Assembly (NCBI RefSeq): GCF_000264995.1
Contig: NW_006767442.1
Span: 405,894-469,893 of the forward strand
From: Punctularia strigosozonata HHB-11173 SS5
Taxonomy: Eukaryota; Basidiomycota; Agaricomycetes; Corticiales; Punctulariaceae
Reading direction: 5' to 3'
DNA: 64,000 nucleotides
The translations under genes were made by a program, and so were the position numbers. Shown in pieces: positions 11,498 to 25,555 of the stretch. The notes beneath the pieces were generated by a model that was not told the origin of the DNA, did no database searches, and saw only the letters and a program-made list of their open reading frames with translations. Each line of letters begins with the position of its first letter. Position 1 is the first letter of the stretch.

Positions 11498-14400
11498 ATG
11501 CCCGGCGCCTACCCCGATGCCGCCGACATCGACGACACTTTTCTCAACTATCTGGTGAACCTCCTCGACGTGCACCACAATGTCCCGTTACACTCCAAAA
11601 CACCGGTACCCAAGTGGAACGGGCCTGAGGACTTCCGGAGGGATACCATCCTCAAGGGCATCAATAGCATCGCGCAACGAATGCACCGATCTGAGGGGCA
11701 ACTCGAAGAAATCGAGAACGCGCGCCAGTGCGGCCCGGACTCGAAGAAGCGACGCAGCATCGAGCAGGCCATAGAGGGTGAGAGCTTCCCCCAGCCTCAC
11801 TCGACGCCGCTTTACGGCCCGATTGACGCTGCCCGTCAAGGTCAATCTCACTCCCCGTACTTCGCAACGAAGGAGTCGACCACCCCCGCGTCTAACAGAC
11901 ACCCTAACGGGATCAGCATCCAGAATGGCGTCGCTCGCAATGGCGAGAATGGTGTCCAGCACCGCGCCCTGGAGAACCGTGAGCATCCCCTCACTCCTCC
12001 CGCTTCCCCGGAGGAAGAACGATCACCGACCCCTCGTACAGGCCCGCGCCACATTCCGTTGGACGACCTCCCCCCTTTTGAGCAGTCGACTACCACAGAC
12101 GCGGCGATGCAGACGCAGCCGTCAACGGCTGCAACCTCGCCGGAGAACTACATTTCCTGCCCTGCTTGTGGCCATAAGATGCCCCGCGCCCAAGCCCAGA
12201 CCGTCGCGCAGCAGATGGCGGGCGACGCTGCCCAAGCCGTCTCCCCCTCGTCTGCGCTGGACCTCGTCGTTCCGGCCGGACCGTTGGCTACTGCTACTGT
12301 CTCTGGAGGCCCAGAGGCCGTAGCTGAGCTCAACGTGCTGAAGAGTCAGATTCAGGATATCGCCGAGGTGTGCGCCGCGGTCGCGAAAGGCGATCTCAAG
12401 AAGCGCATCACGGTCCAGGTCAACAGCGCAACGATGATACATCTCAAGGACTCCCTCAACGGCATGGTTCGTACGGTCGCGCATATATTCGGGCCATTGG
12501 TGCTTATCGCGTCTTCACAGGTCGATAAGCTCACCATATTCGCGGAAGAAATCACCCGGGTCAGCCATGAAGTCGGCACTGAAGGGTGCGTCTGCTTTCT
12601 CACGCTTTGACATTCGGTCGCCCGTTAAGGTAATGGCGATAGCAAACTCGGGGGGCAGGCACTGGTCACCGACGTCGACGGCACATGGCGGGAGCTCACC
12701 AACACGGTCAACAAACTCGCGGCAAACCTCACGAACCAAGTTCGGAGCATCGCAACGGTCACGACGGCGGTAGCCCATGGCGACTTGTCCAAGCAGATCG
12801 AAGTCGAAGCACAGGGCGAAATACTGGACTTGAAGAATACGGTCAACGGCATGGTTGTGCAATTACGGACGCTAGCGGGCGAAGTCACGCGGGTCACGCA
12901 CGAAGTCGGCACTCTGGGCAAATTGGGCGGTTCTGCAGATATTCCTGATCTCAAGGGCGTTTGGTCAGACATGACACGCAGTGTGAGCATCATCACGAGT
13001 CTACTTATCTGGACCTTTCCTGACCAGCGATGATTGCAGGTGAATGCGATGTGCTCAAGTCTGACGGACCAAGTTCGGAGTATAGCAGACGTCACGACGG
13101 CCGTCGCTCAAGGCGACTTGATGCAAAAGATCGACATCCAGGCTCAAGGCGAGATCGCGGCACTCAAACAGACAGTCAACGGCATGGTGGATCAGCTTCG
13201 TTCGTTTGCGTCTGAGGTCACTCGAGTAGCGTTGGAGGTCGGCACGGAGGGTATCCTGGGTGGTCAGGCGAAGGTGCCGGGCGCACAGGGTACTTGGCGT
13301 TCTTTGACCCAGAACGTCAACGTGCGTTCTCCTCTTCCCTCGCATAACGGTGCTCAGACTGATCGTCGATGATGACCCTAGCGCATGGCCACCAATCTGA
13401 CTGATCAGGTGCGGGAGATCTCGCGGGTGACCAAGGCCGTCGCCGAAGGCGACTTGACCCGCAAGGTTCACATCGACGTCAAGGGCGAAATGCTCGAGTT
13501 GAAGGCGACTGTGAACCGCATGGTGGACCAACTGTCCGTTTTCGCTTCAGAAGTTACGAGGGTCGCGCTCGAGGTCGGCACGCAAGGCGTTCTCGGCGGG
13601 CAAGCACGAGTCGACGACGTCAAAGGCACATGGGCTGAGCTCACGGGCAATGTCAACGTAAGCGCTGCTTCCTCTCTCAAGGGCACGCCAAGCTAAGACG
13701 CGCTTGATGGCAGAATATGGCTTCCAACCTGACCAACCAAGTGCGAGAGATCTCCAACGTAACGAAGGCCGTCGCGCAAGGCAATCTCTCGCGCAAGGTG
13801 CATATCGACGCGCGAGGCGAAATGCTGGAGTTGAAGGTCACTGTCAATCGCATGGTGGATCAGTTGTCCATGTTCGCCTCGGAAATCACTCGAGTGGCTT
13901 TCGAGGTTGGTACAGATGGTATACTTGGAGGCCAAGCACAAGTCGATGGCGTCCAAGGCACATGGGCTACGCTCACTGACAACGTCAACGTACGGCATTT
14001 ATCCAATTTGTTTTGCAGTTGGGTACTGATCCCTCCTTCAGAATATGGCTGCCAATCTGACGAACCAAGTACGAGAAATATCGGAGGTGACCAAGGCGGT
14101 AGCCGAGGGTCAGTTCACACAGAAGGTTCACGTCGACGTCCGCGGCGAGATGTTGGAACTGAAGGAGACGGTCAATCGTATGGTCGACCAACTCTCGATC
14201 TTTGCCTCCGAGGTGACCAGGGTAGCCCTGGAAGTCGGTACCGAGGGTATACTCGGTGGGCAAGCAGAAGTCATCGGAGTAAGCGGCATGTGGGCTCAAT
14301 TGACGGACAACGTGAACGTGAGTGTGCTGCGTGCCGCATGTTTTCTTCTACTTGTGCTGACTCTCTAATCACCGCAGAGCATGGCTGCCAATCTGACCAG

Positions 14401-17400
14401 TCAAGTGCGAGAGATCTCCGAGGTGACGAAATCAGTCGCCGAAGGAGACCTTACCCGCAAAGTAGAGGTCAACGTTAAGGGTGAAATGGCGGCGCTCAAG
14501 AATACGGTCAACCAGATGGTGGACCAACTGTCGACGTTCGCCTCAGAAGTCACGCGTGTCGCCCAAGAAGTCGGAACCGAAGGCATGCTCGGTGGTCAGG
14601 CCAAGGTCGTCGGAGTTCAAGGAACATGGGCCGGTTTGACCGATAACGTCAACGTATGTGAAATCCGCGTCTATCACTGTGTATGCGACTGACGACGTTC
14701 CTCCGTAGAACATGGCTACCAACCTGACGAACCAAGTGCGCGCCATCTACGACGTCACCAAGGCTGTCGCGGAAGGCGATCTCACCAAGAAAGTTCACGT
14801 AAACGTTAACGGGGAGATGTTGAGCCTCAAGAATACTGTCAATCTCATGGTGGACCAACTGTCGGTCTTTGCTTCCGAGGTTACGCGTGTCGCACTGGAG
14901 GTCGGTACTCAGGGTATTTTGGGCGGTCAGGCGGAAGTCCCCGGTGTGCAAGGCACTTGGGCCAAGCTCACGGACAACGTCAACGTGCGTAACTTTCCGG
15001 TATTGATCCGGTTGTTAACCTTGCTGAGCCGCGTGGTGTATACAGAACATGGCCGCCAACTTGACGAACCAAGTGCGCGAGATCTCGGATGTCACTAAGG
15101 CTGTCGCGTCAGGCGACCTCACCAAGATGGTTGAAGTCGACGTCATGGGCGAGATGCTGGACCTGAAATTGACGGTGAACCGCATGGTGGCCCAGCTCGG
15201 AACCTTCGCGTCGGAAGTGACACGAGTCGCCGCTGAAGTCGGAACGAAGGGCATCTTGGGCGGTCAGGCTCAGGTCGATGGTGTTCAAGGCGTTTGGGCA
15301 GGGCTCACCGACAGCGTCAACGTAAGTCTCTGTGCCTTACCTTAAAGTACGGGATGCTGACCGTCATGCAGAACATGGCAGCCAATCTCACCTCGCAAGT
15401 GCGAGAGATCTCCACGGTCACGAAAGCCGTTGCGCAGGGCGACTTGACTCAGAAAGTCCGCGTAGATGCCCAGGGCGAAATTCTTGAGCTGAAGTATACT
15501 GTCAACTCCATGGTGGACCAGCTTCAAGAGTTCGCGCGCGAGGTCACGCGTGTAGCACAAGAAGTCGGTACCGAGGGTATGCTTGGTGGCCAAGCTCGCG
15601 TTGCCGGCGTACAAGGAACATGGGCTGGTCTGACCGGTAGTGTGAACGTCCGTTGATTTTTTCTGTTTCACCTTCACATCCTCTAGTCTGACATGCTTCA
15701 CAGGACATGGCAACCAACTTGACGAACCAAGTGCGCGAGATCTCAGAGGTCACCAAGGCGGTCGCACAAGGCGACCTTACTCGAAAGATCACTGTGAACG
15801 TCAAGGGTGAGATATTGGAGCTCAAGCTGACCGTTAATTCCATGGTGGATCAACTCTCGACATTTGCTGCTGAGGTCACACGGGTCGCTCTCGAGGTCGG
15901 CACGGAAGGTATGCTTGGAGGTCAGGCTCGAGTTTTCGGAGCGATGGGCATCTGGGCTGGGTTAACCGAGAGTGTGAACGTGAGTATGCCCGCGGTCCGC
16001 AAGGCTTGCTCTGATGAGTGTCGCAGAACATGGCCACAAACTTGACCAACCAAGTAAGAGAGATCTCCAACGTGACGAAAGCCGTCGCCCAAGGCAAGCT
16101 CGACCAGAAGGTCACTGTCAACGTGAAGGGCGAGATCTTGGAACTGAAGGTAACCGTCAACTCCATGGTGGATCAACTATCAACGTTCGCGTCGGAGGTC
16201 ACCCGCGTCGCCCAAGAAGTAGGCACGGAAGGCATCCTCGGAGGACAGGCGGAAGTCATGGGTGCTTTGGGTATCTGGGCCGCGCTGACGGATAACGTGA
16301 ACGTGCGTATCTCTGTATTGCCCATCACGTCGGACTAACGGATCTCACCAGAACATGGCCATGAACCTCACGAATCAAGTGCGAGAGATATCAGACGTGA
16401 CGAAGGCCGTAGCCAGGGGAGACCTCACCCGCAAAGTCACGGTCAACGTCAAGGGTGAAATACTCGAACTCAAGCTCACCGTCAACTCCATGGTGGATCA
16501 GCTGTCAACATTCGCCTCCGAAGTCACACGAGTTGCCCAAGAGGTCGGCACAGAGGGTATACTCGGCGGTCAGGCCAAAGTCATTGGCGTCCAAGGCACC
16601 TGGGAGCAGCTGACGAATAATGTCAATGTAAGCGACCCTGCCTACTCCTGACGTGAAACAACGGTACTGACTGTCCACAGAATATGGCCTCCAACCTGAC
16701 GAACCAAGTCCGAGAGATATCCAAAGTCACCAAGGCTGTGGCAAACGGCGACCTCACGCGTAAAGTCCGAGTGGACGTCAAGGGGGAGATGCTAGAACTC
16801 AAAATGACGGTCAACTCCATGGTGGATCAACTATCGCTGCTGGCGCGGGAGGTTACCCGAGTTTCGCTCGAAGTGGGAACTGAGGGAAGACTGGGAGGTC
16901 AAGCTCAAGTTCCTGGAGTTGAAGGCACATGGAAGGCGGGTATACATTTATCGACCCTGTGTAATTGATTGCTCATATATCTTGATAGACTCTAACCGAT
17001 CACGTCAACACGATGGCGCATAATCTGACGACACAAGTGCGCGAGATTTCCACCGTCACGAAAGCCGTAGCGCAGGGAGATCTTAGTCGGAAGATTAATA
17101 TCAATGCGCGGGGAGAGATTCTAGAGCTGAAAGAGACCATCAATGAGATGACCAGTAGTCTCAGTGTCTTCGCTAACGAGGTGACTCGAGTCGCGCGAGA
17201 AGTCGGCACAGAAGGCCGTCTTGGTGGGCAGGCGAACGTTGTCGGCGTTTCGGGAACCTGGAAGGTGCGGCCTGACAGCAGTGGATGCCGGAACATGGCT
17301 TACGTTTCACTTTCAGGATCTGACGGATTGTGTCAATGTGATGGCAAACAATGTAGGACCACTGATACATGTGACGAATATCGGGTTACTCACGAGCCTT

Positions 17401-19952
17401 GCATTATCTATAGCTCACATCACAAGTCCGGACTATTGCCGATGCTACAGTACGTTCCATAAAAATTGTCATAAAGCCGAGTGCTAACTTTCCCCTCAGA
17501 CCGCAGTAGCTCGAGGTGATCTTAGTAAAAAGATCTCCGGCGTCGTGGTGTCGGGAGAGATGTTGGCCCTGGTCGTCACCATCAACAACATGATTGAGGG
17601 CTTGAACGAATTCGCTACGCAAGTCAAGATGGTCGCACAACAGGTTGGCACACATGGCAAGCTAGGCGTGCAGGCCGAAGTCGGCAGCGTGGAGGGTATA
17701 TGGCGTGAAATTACGTGCGTTCTTGAACTCGCTGAGGTTCAACAGTATGTTCATTGTTTTCTGTTCTTAGCGTTTCAGTCAACACTATGGCGAACAACCT
17801 GACATCACAAGTGCGAGGTTTCGCTCATATCTCGCAGGCGGCCATGGACGGCGATTTCTCGCGTTTCATTACTGTCGAAGCCAGCGGAGAGATGGACTCT
17901 TTGAAGAGTCAGATCAATCAAATGGTCTTCAGTTTGCGCGACAGTATACAACGCAACACATCAGCCCGAGAAGCCGCAGAGCTGGCCAACCGGTCCAAAT
18001 CAGAGTTCCTTGCCAACATGTCGCACGAGATTCGGTGAGTCTGTGAGCCTCTTTCCCCTCAGAGCGATGCTGATATTGATTAGAACTCCCATGAACGGTA
18101 TTATCGGCATGACTGAGCTAACTCTCGAAACCGAAGGGCTCAGCAATCAGCAGCGTGAAAACATGATGCTTGTCAGCAACCTTGCTCGCGGGCTTCTGTT
18201 GATCATCGATGATATCCTCGATATCTCGAAGAGTGAGTCTCATTGCTGTACGCAGTAAGTCCTTATTGCTGATATCCTGCGAAGTCGAGGCTGGGCGGAT
18301 GACGATCGAAGCTGTCACGTACTCGTTCCGGCAGACTCTGTTTGGCATCCTCAAAACCCTTGTTGTGCGAGCGTCACAAAACAACATCGACCTCACCTAC
18401 GACGTCGATCCTGCCATCCCTGACCATCTAGTTGGCGACGCACTTCGACTTCGACAAGTAATCACCAACCTAGTTGGCAATGCAATCAAGTTCACTCCGA
18501 ACAACGATTCGCGGATGACTCGGGGCCAAGTCGCGCTCATCTGCAGATTGATCGCTTCCGACGGTAATCATGTCTCACTGGAGGTCTGCATATCAGACAC
18601 CGGCATCGGAATCGCCCAAGACAAACTCGACGTCATCTTCGACACTTTCTCGCAGGCTGATGGTTCGACCACTCGTGTAGGTTTCCATGAATTTATATGC
18701 ATTCACCAACTCATATCATAGCGTACATAGGAATTCGGTGGCACCGGGCTTGGTCTCTCCATCTCGAAGCGGCTGGTGAACTTGATGCACGGGAACATGT
18801 GGGTGGAAAGCGAGCTTGGCAAAGGCAGCCGATTCTTCTTCACTATATGCTGCCCTATACACGAGGGCCCTGTGGAGGAGATGAGTCGCATCCTCATGGC
18901 CGGCTCTCGCACTATTCTCTTCATCAACGCCCTTGGACCGGACCCGGACGTAGTTAGTCAGGTCGAACAACTGGGCCTCCGGACTCTCGTATGCCCGTCA
19001 ACGAAGATGCTGAAGAACAAGGATGAAACCCCCAAGATCGATGCTGTGATCACGGATTCCGCCGTGGCTGTGAGTGTCGCCTTGGTTGTTAGCGGCAAGT
19101 GTTGACAACCTGACGCAGACGAACGAACTTCGACGCCTGGAGCACCTGCGATATATCCCGGCCGTACTGCTTACAAACCCGACTACGCCTCTGAACAGTA
19201 TGCCCCTCCGACTTCACCTAGAGCATCGCTGATTCTTCTCCCCCAACAGTGAAATGGTGCTTGGACAACAGTGTGGCGGCGCATACGACAAAGCCAACGT
19301 GTCCGGAGGATTTGGCCTCAGCCCTCCATGCGGCCTTCGGCATGAGTGCGGTCACGGATTTATCTGCTGATAGCGAGATTGCATACGACATTCTCCTCGC
19401 GGAAGACAACGCAGTCAATATCAAGATTGCGCAAAGGTTCCTCGAGAAACTTGGACACAAGGCGGATGCTGCTGAGAACGGCAGCATCGCGTACGAGAAG
19501 TTCAAGGATCGGCTACTCTCCAACCATCCATACGACATCGTTCTGGTAAGCGACTTTCCCTTCTGCCTAAGCATCTGCTGACCTGTGCCTCGCTTCAGAT
19601 GGATCTGCAAATGCCCGTATTGGGTGGCATCGAGGCGACCAAACTGATCCGCAAATTTGAACAAGAGCTGAATGTTGTACGCACACCCATCGTCGCTCTC
19701 ACCGCTCATGCGATGGTCGGTGATCGCGAGCGTTGCCTAAGGGCCGGTATGGACGAGCATGTGACAAGTGGGTTCTCCGATACTCGCTCGTTGATGCGGA
19801 TATTGACGAATGCATGTGCAGAACCGTTGAAGCAGCAAGAATTGCAGGTGGCTTTGCGACTTGCTCGCGAACGTGCGCTTGCTCGATTAGGCAAGATCAA
19901 AAAGGCAAAGAAAGCTGCTGCCGATGCCGCAGAGTCCAGAGCTCATCCGTAA
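11498..19952 (+). CDS. nik1: Group III hybrid histidine kinase (Nik1/Os-1 type), 17 HAMP units
   Basis: Cytosolic osmosensing hybrid kinase that feeds the HOG MAP-kinase relay; the family is the target pathway of phenylpyrrole and dicarboximide fungicides. Joined exons give about 2350 residues. Order: a disordered N-terminus (~270 residues); 17 units of ~92 residues, each with the HAMP core TKAVAxGDL...GEMLELK...VNxMVDQL and a second HAMP-like half (EVTRVAxEVGTEGxLGGQA...GTWAxLTDNVN); HisKA with the phospho-His box [16 protein letters not shown]; HATPase with [16 protein letters not shown] and GGTGLGLSI; a degenerate receiver-like segment; and a C-terminal receiver with [16 protein letters not shown] (phospho-Asp) and ALTAHAM. 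The conserved Lys-Pro (HVTKPL) is made by splicing a 54-nt intron at 19768-19821. Exons 4-13 are each exactly 276 nt in phase 0. An intron at 16936-16988 appears to use a GC donor. The start at 11498 ([11 protein letters not shown]) follows a CT-rich tract. The protein is much longer than ascomycete relatives because of the HAMP number. Confidence 0.95.
13040..17264 (+). repeat. Tandem array of one-repeat exons (HAMP units 3-15)
   Basis: Thirteen successive exons each carry one ~92-residue HAMP unit. Exon bounds: 13040-13321 (282 nt); then 13382, 13714, 14042, 14378, 14709, 15046, 15372, 15704, 16027 and 16352, each 276 nt; then 16681-16935 (255 nt) and 16989-17264 (276 nt). Donors sit after the same codons (xVN) and acceptors before the same codons (NMA or similar), always in phase 0. 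At the 16935/16989 junction the boundary is shifted by seven codons, which explains the 255-nt exon. Introns are 47-61 nt within the 13382-16627 block and look unrelated in sequence, so the duplications are old relative to intron drift. Confidence 0.9.
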
Positions 19953-20641
19953 TGCGCCTCTTCACGCTCCCCCGCTTGATGCATTGGATGCTTGTCTTCA
20001 CTGTATTCACCATCTCATTATCCCGTCGTCGCACTTACACTCATCATCATCTCATGTCTTGTTTATCTGCATTTTGTATCATAGGCAACATGTTTATACC
20101 CTGAATCCCGAATAATGTTTACTGTACTGCACTGCGGTGTACATTTCTACTCTTACCTTTCGATGCAGCTGACTGCTGCAGCAATACACGTAGTTACATG
20201 TACAGCGAGAATATGTGACTTCATAGCCGACTTCCAGCTCAGCGCTCCGGTCATGTGACTAACCCTAGCCCTAACCTATTAGGCAGCTACGGTGGCTGTC
20301 CGCTAATTAGTGGAGGGTCTTATTGGTCAAAACCCATATGGTTGACGCGTTACTGTAACGTCCAAGCTCGATTTGAGTCTTTTGGCCCACACCACCGTCA
20401 TGTGTGGATCTCCAACTATGACGGGCCGGTAGGGACCCCTCTATATCATTTGTGTACACTCATCAATTATTAGCGAAACAAACGTACAGGTCCACACGGC
20501 CGACCGCGGCCGGCACAAGCGGCTGAGCTCAAGATCGAAGAATCGGACTCGAGGCTGCCTCGCACGAGTTATCACTGGTCGTACTCTTGTTAATCGGCGT
20601 TGCTATCGGTGCCCCAGCAGACAACCCCGAGGATATTGACG
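19953..20641. other. Intergenic, kinase 3' end to GH13 promoter
   Basis: Contains the kinase 3' UTR and the presumed promoter of the GH13 gene. Apart from a short CCCTAA-like stretch near 20261-20278, nothing stands out. Confidence 0.5.
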
Positions 20642-23249
<2,608 letters not shown>

Positions 23250-23510
23250 GATCGATTGCTCTGCTTCCGGATCCTCCACCGGGAATGATGTACGTAGGCA
23301 GGCACTCTTGCTATAAATGGGCTAACGTGACTTGGGTGTTTTCGATACGGAACGACACAACTGCAATGATACAGAACGTTATCCAGATTGTAATGCTAAC
23401 GAATGACGTGATGACTACAGAAAATATTGTCAATGGGGCAAGAAAGGTCCAGTGCTGGTCGAAGAGTGGGGCAAGTGTTCGTGAAGGGCAAATGGCAACA
23501 TTGCAGTTCA

Positions 23511-24393
23511 TCATGGGTTACCCCTCACGAACTGGCTCAAACGATTGAGCGGGCTCGCCATAGAGCGCTTTCTGGTGCTCCGCCTTCGCAGCTTGGCGCT
23601 CTCTCCGCTGATGCTAGCTGCCTCAACGTCAGAGATGCGAAGGGGATCTTCGCCTTCCTCGAGACCAAGGGCCTCCATTTCGAAAAGGAAGTCCCCCTCC
23701 TTCCATTTCTCCGACCACTCATGGGCGCGTACAATCTTCCAACCCAAGTATGCCTGGCAGCTTCGGCAGGTGGTTTCAGATATTGTATACGCGCCCGTGT
23801 ACATGAGCTGAACAGAGGGTGGTGCCATCGCAACGTTGAATCTGAACAGCGACGGCGTCAGTCACGCTGATACACGGGCACTGCGTCGTAGGTGCATTGG
23901 GGATACAGAGAGAGGGACATGAATCATCTCTTTTACTCACACATCTACATTATTGAATAGGGATGCTTTGCCACGATACCCCGAGAATTTCTAGCACAAA
24001 CCACAATTAGTCGAAGAATTCCTTGAGAAGAGCTGTGCTACTCACTTCCGAGAGGACAGACTCAGGGTAGGAAATTAGGGCCTGGCAGGCCTTGCACACA
24101 AATCGCTTCCGTTGACCGCTTCGGCTGTTCCTGCTCGACGAGGTGCTGATGACAGAGCCCGTATCTGAGCCCGCTGTGCTGGTCTCGCTCCCTTGCCGAT
24201 TACGCCATAGGCGTTTCGGCGGAGGCAGGAAGTTGGGCAACGGAGGTAGTCCTTGGTCTAGGCCGGCAGCCGTGAGGAACGATTGACTGTCATTGCCGGA
24301 GGGAGGAGATGCGAGCAGGTTCGGTGTGCTGCCGCTGGAGGCAGTAGAGTACGTTCGTAGATTTGGCGTAGAACGTCCAGCGTGGCGAAGCAT
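23511..24393 (-). CDS. Yippee-like zinc-binding protein
   Basis: Yippee/Moh1 family; a small zinc-stabilised beta fold related to Mis18 and cereblon domains. The exact role in fungi is unclear, and yeast Moh1 is linked to stationary-phase survival. Three exons (24393-24046, 23990-23941, 23841-23511) join in phase to about 242 residues. After a Ser-rich N-terminal ~100 residues, the Yippee domain has both zinc knuckles (FVCKACQALISYPESVLSE and TTCRSCQAYLGWKIVRA), the linking GYRGKASLFNNVDVFNV, and the tail EKWKEGDFLFEM. A Ser/Arg-rich C-terminal extension of ~35 residues follows. The start at 24393 (MLRHAGRSTPNL) was chosen because the open frame upstream to 24879 is low in recognisable content; a longer N-terminus cannot be excluded. 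The gene is convergent with the GH13 gene. Confidence 0.88.
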
Positions 24394-25555
24394 GGCGTGA
24401 AAGTCAGTTGAACGGAAAGCGATCCACGCGTATATATGTACTCGAGACGTAAATGAAAGCGACTGGCGCGGAAGAGCGAAGGAGGAAAACGAGGCCCAGC
24501 CACGGGCGCAGGGGTTTGCAGCATCGCAGCTCATATAGCCCCACTCTGCCGCCCCGCGTCTTCGCGTGAGCGATTTTGGGGTGGCGACCCATTCGACATC
24601 GGTGAAAGCGCTGACGTTGCCTAGGCGGTAGGCGACGCCTCGATCCGGTCCTGGGTAAAGAAGCTCCGGTCGCTGCGAAGTGGCAAGCCAGGGGGGATAT
24701 CGGGAGCAGCAAGCCATACATAGTTCGTGATGGGTGCTGCGCGGGCCGACATCACTACGGCAGTCCACCGTCATGGGCACTGGCGACTCCGAAGGGGCAA
24801 GATTCATCGCACGGAAGGGCGTGGCATCGAATAGGATTCCGATGGCAGGCAACGGCGGCGCTAAATGCTGCATTGACATTATTGCATGGCGGCAGCAACC
24901 AAATGAGGCGCAAGTCCGATTCTCATCGACTCATCGGTTAAGAACGGTGAGGTGGTGGAGGTGACTAGGGCCGGACGCGGTGCACCGTGCGCTAACGACC
25001 GGAATCAACGCCACGTCCATCAAAAAGCGCCCACGGCCTGCGTGTGGCTGAATACCGTCGAGGGTACCTGTGTGAGCGAGCAACGTCCGTGCCACTGTGC
25101 TCGTGAGTGGCATCCGAACTTACGTGTCGTAAAACATAGGTTCCCGGTGACGAGCGCCTAGTGTAGATGCACATGCTGGTAGAACAACCTGCGCTAAATT
25201 CTCAAGCACACCAGGCTGATGGTGAGCGAGGCGCTCGCTACAATCACCAAAAACAACTGCGCCACAGCCCGGTTGCATTGATACCCAGCCCCAGGAGGCG
25301 GTCAACTATGCGATCCGCAGATCAATATTACGCAGCTCTAATTTAAGGATCTCCATGAGAGATTTCGAACGATATACTCGTATCGGGTTTGATCGCACTG
25401 TATCGCAGACGAAGATAGCATTGTAACCTATTGAGTACTACAGCCATCATGAAGACAAACCAAAGCACAGGAGTGGACGGAGGCACACAAAACAAGAAAT
25501 TGCCTGACTAGAACGATCAAGAGATAGGTCTTCGTGTAACATGACCGGGTCATAT
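24394..25555. other. Intergenic, Yippee gene 5' side
   Basis: Holds the promoter of the minus-strand Yippee gene and the 3' flank of the minus-strand ureohydrolase gene. The minus-strand frame is open to 24879 but looks non-coding. I see nothing else. Confidence 0.45.

Noticed and set aside
19741-19860. Apparent loss of the receiver Lys-Pro in the histidine kinase
   Set aside because: A 54-nt GT...AG intron (19768-19821) restores the canonical motif, so the domain is normal; only retention is of interest.
20261-20279. Telomere-like CCCTAA stretch
   Set aside because: Only about two degenerate units in a gene-dense internal region; no array and no loss of genes around it.
24394-24879. Upstream N-terminal extension of the Yippee frame
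   Set aside because: Composition is not protein-like and homologues begin near the Ser-rich segment; treated as 5' UTR.
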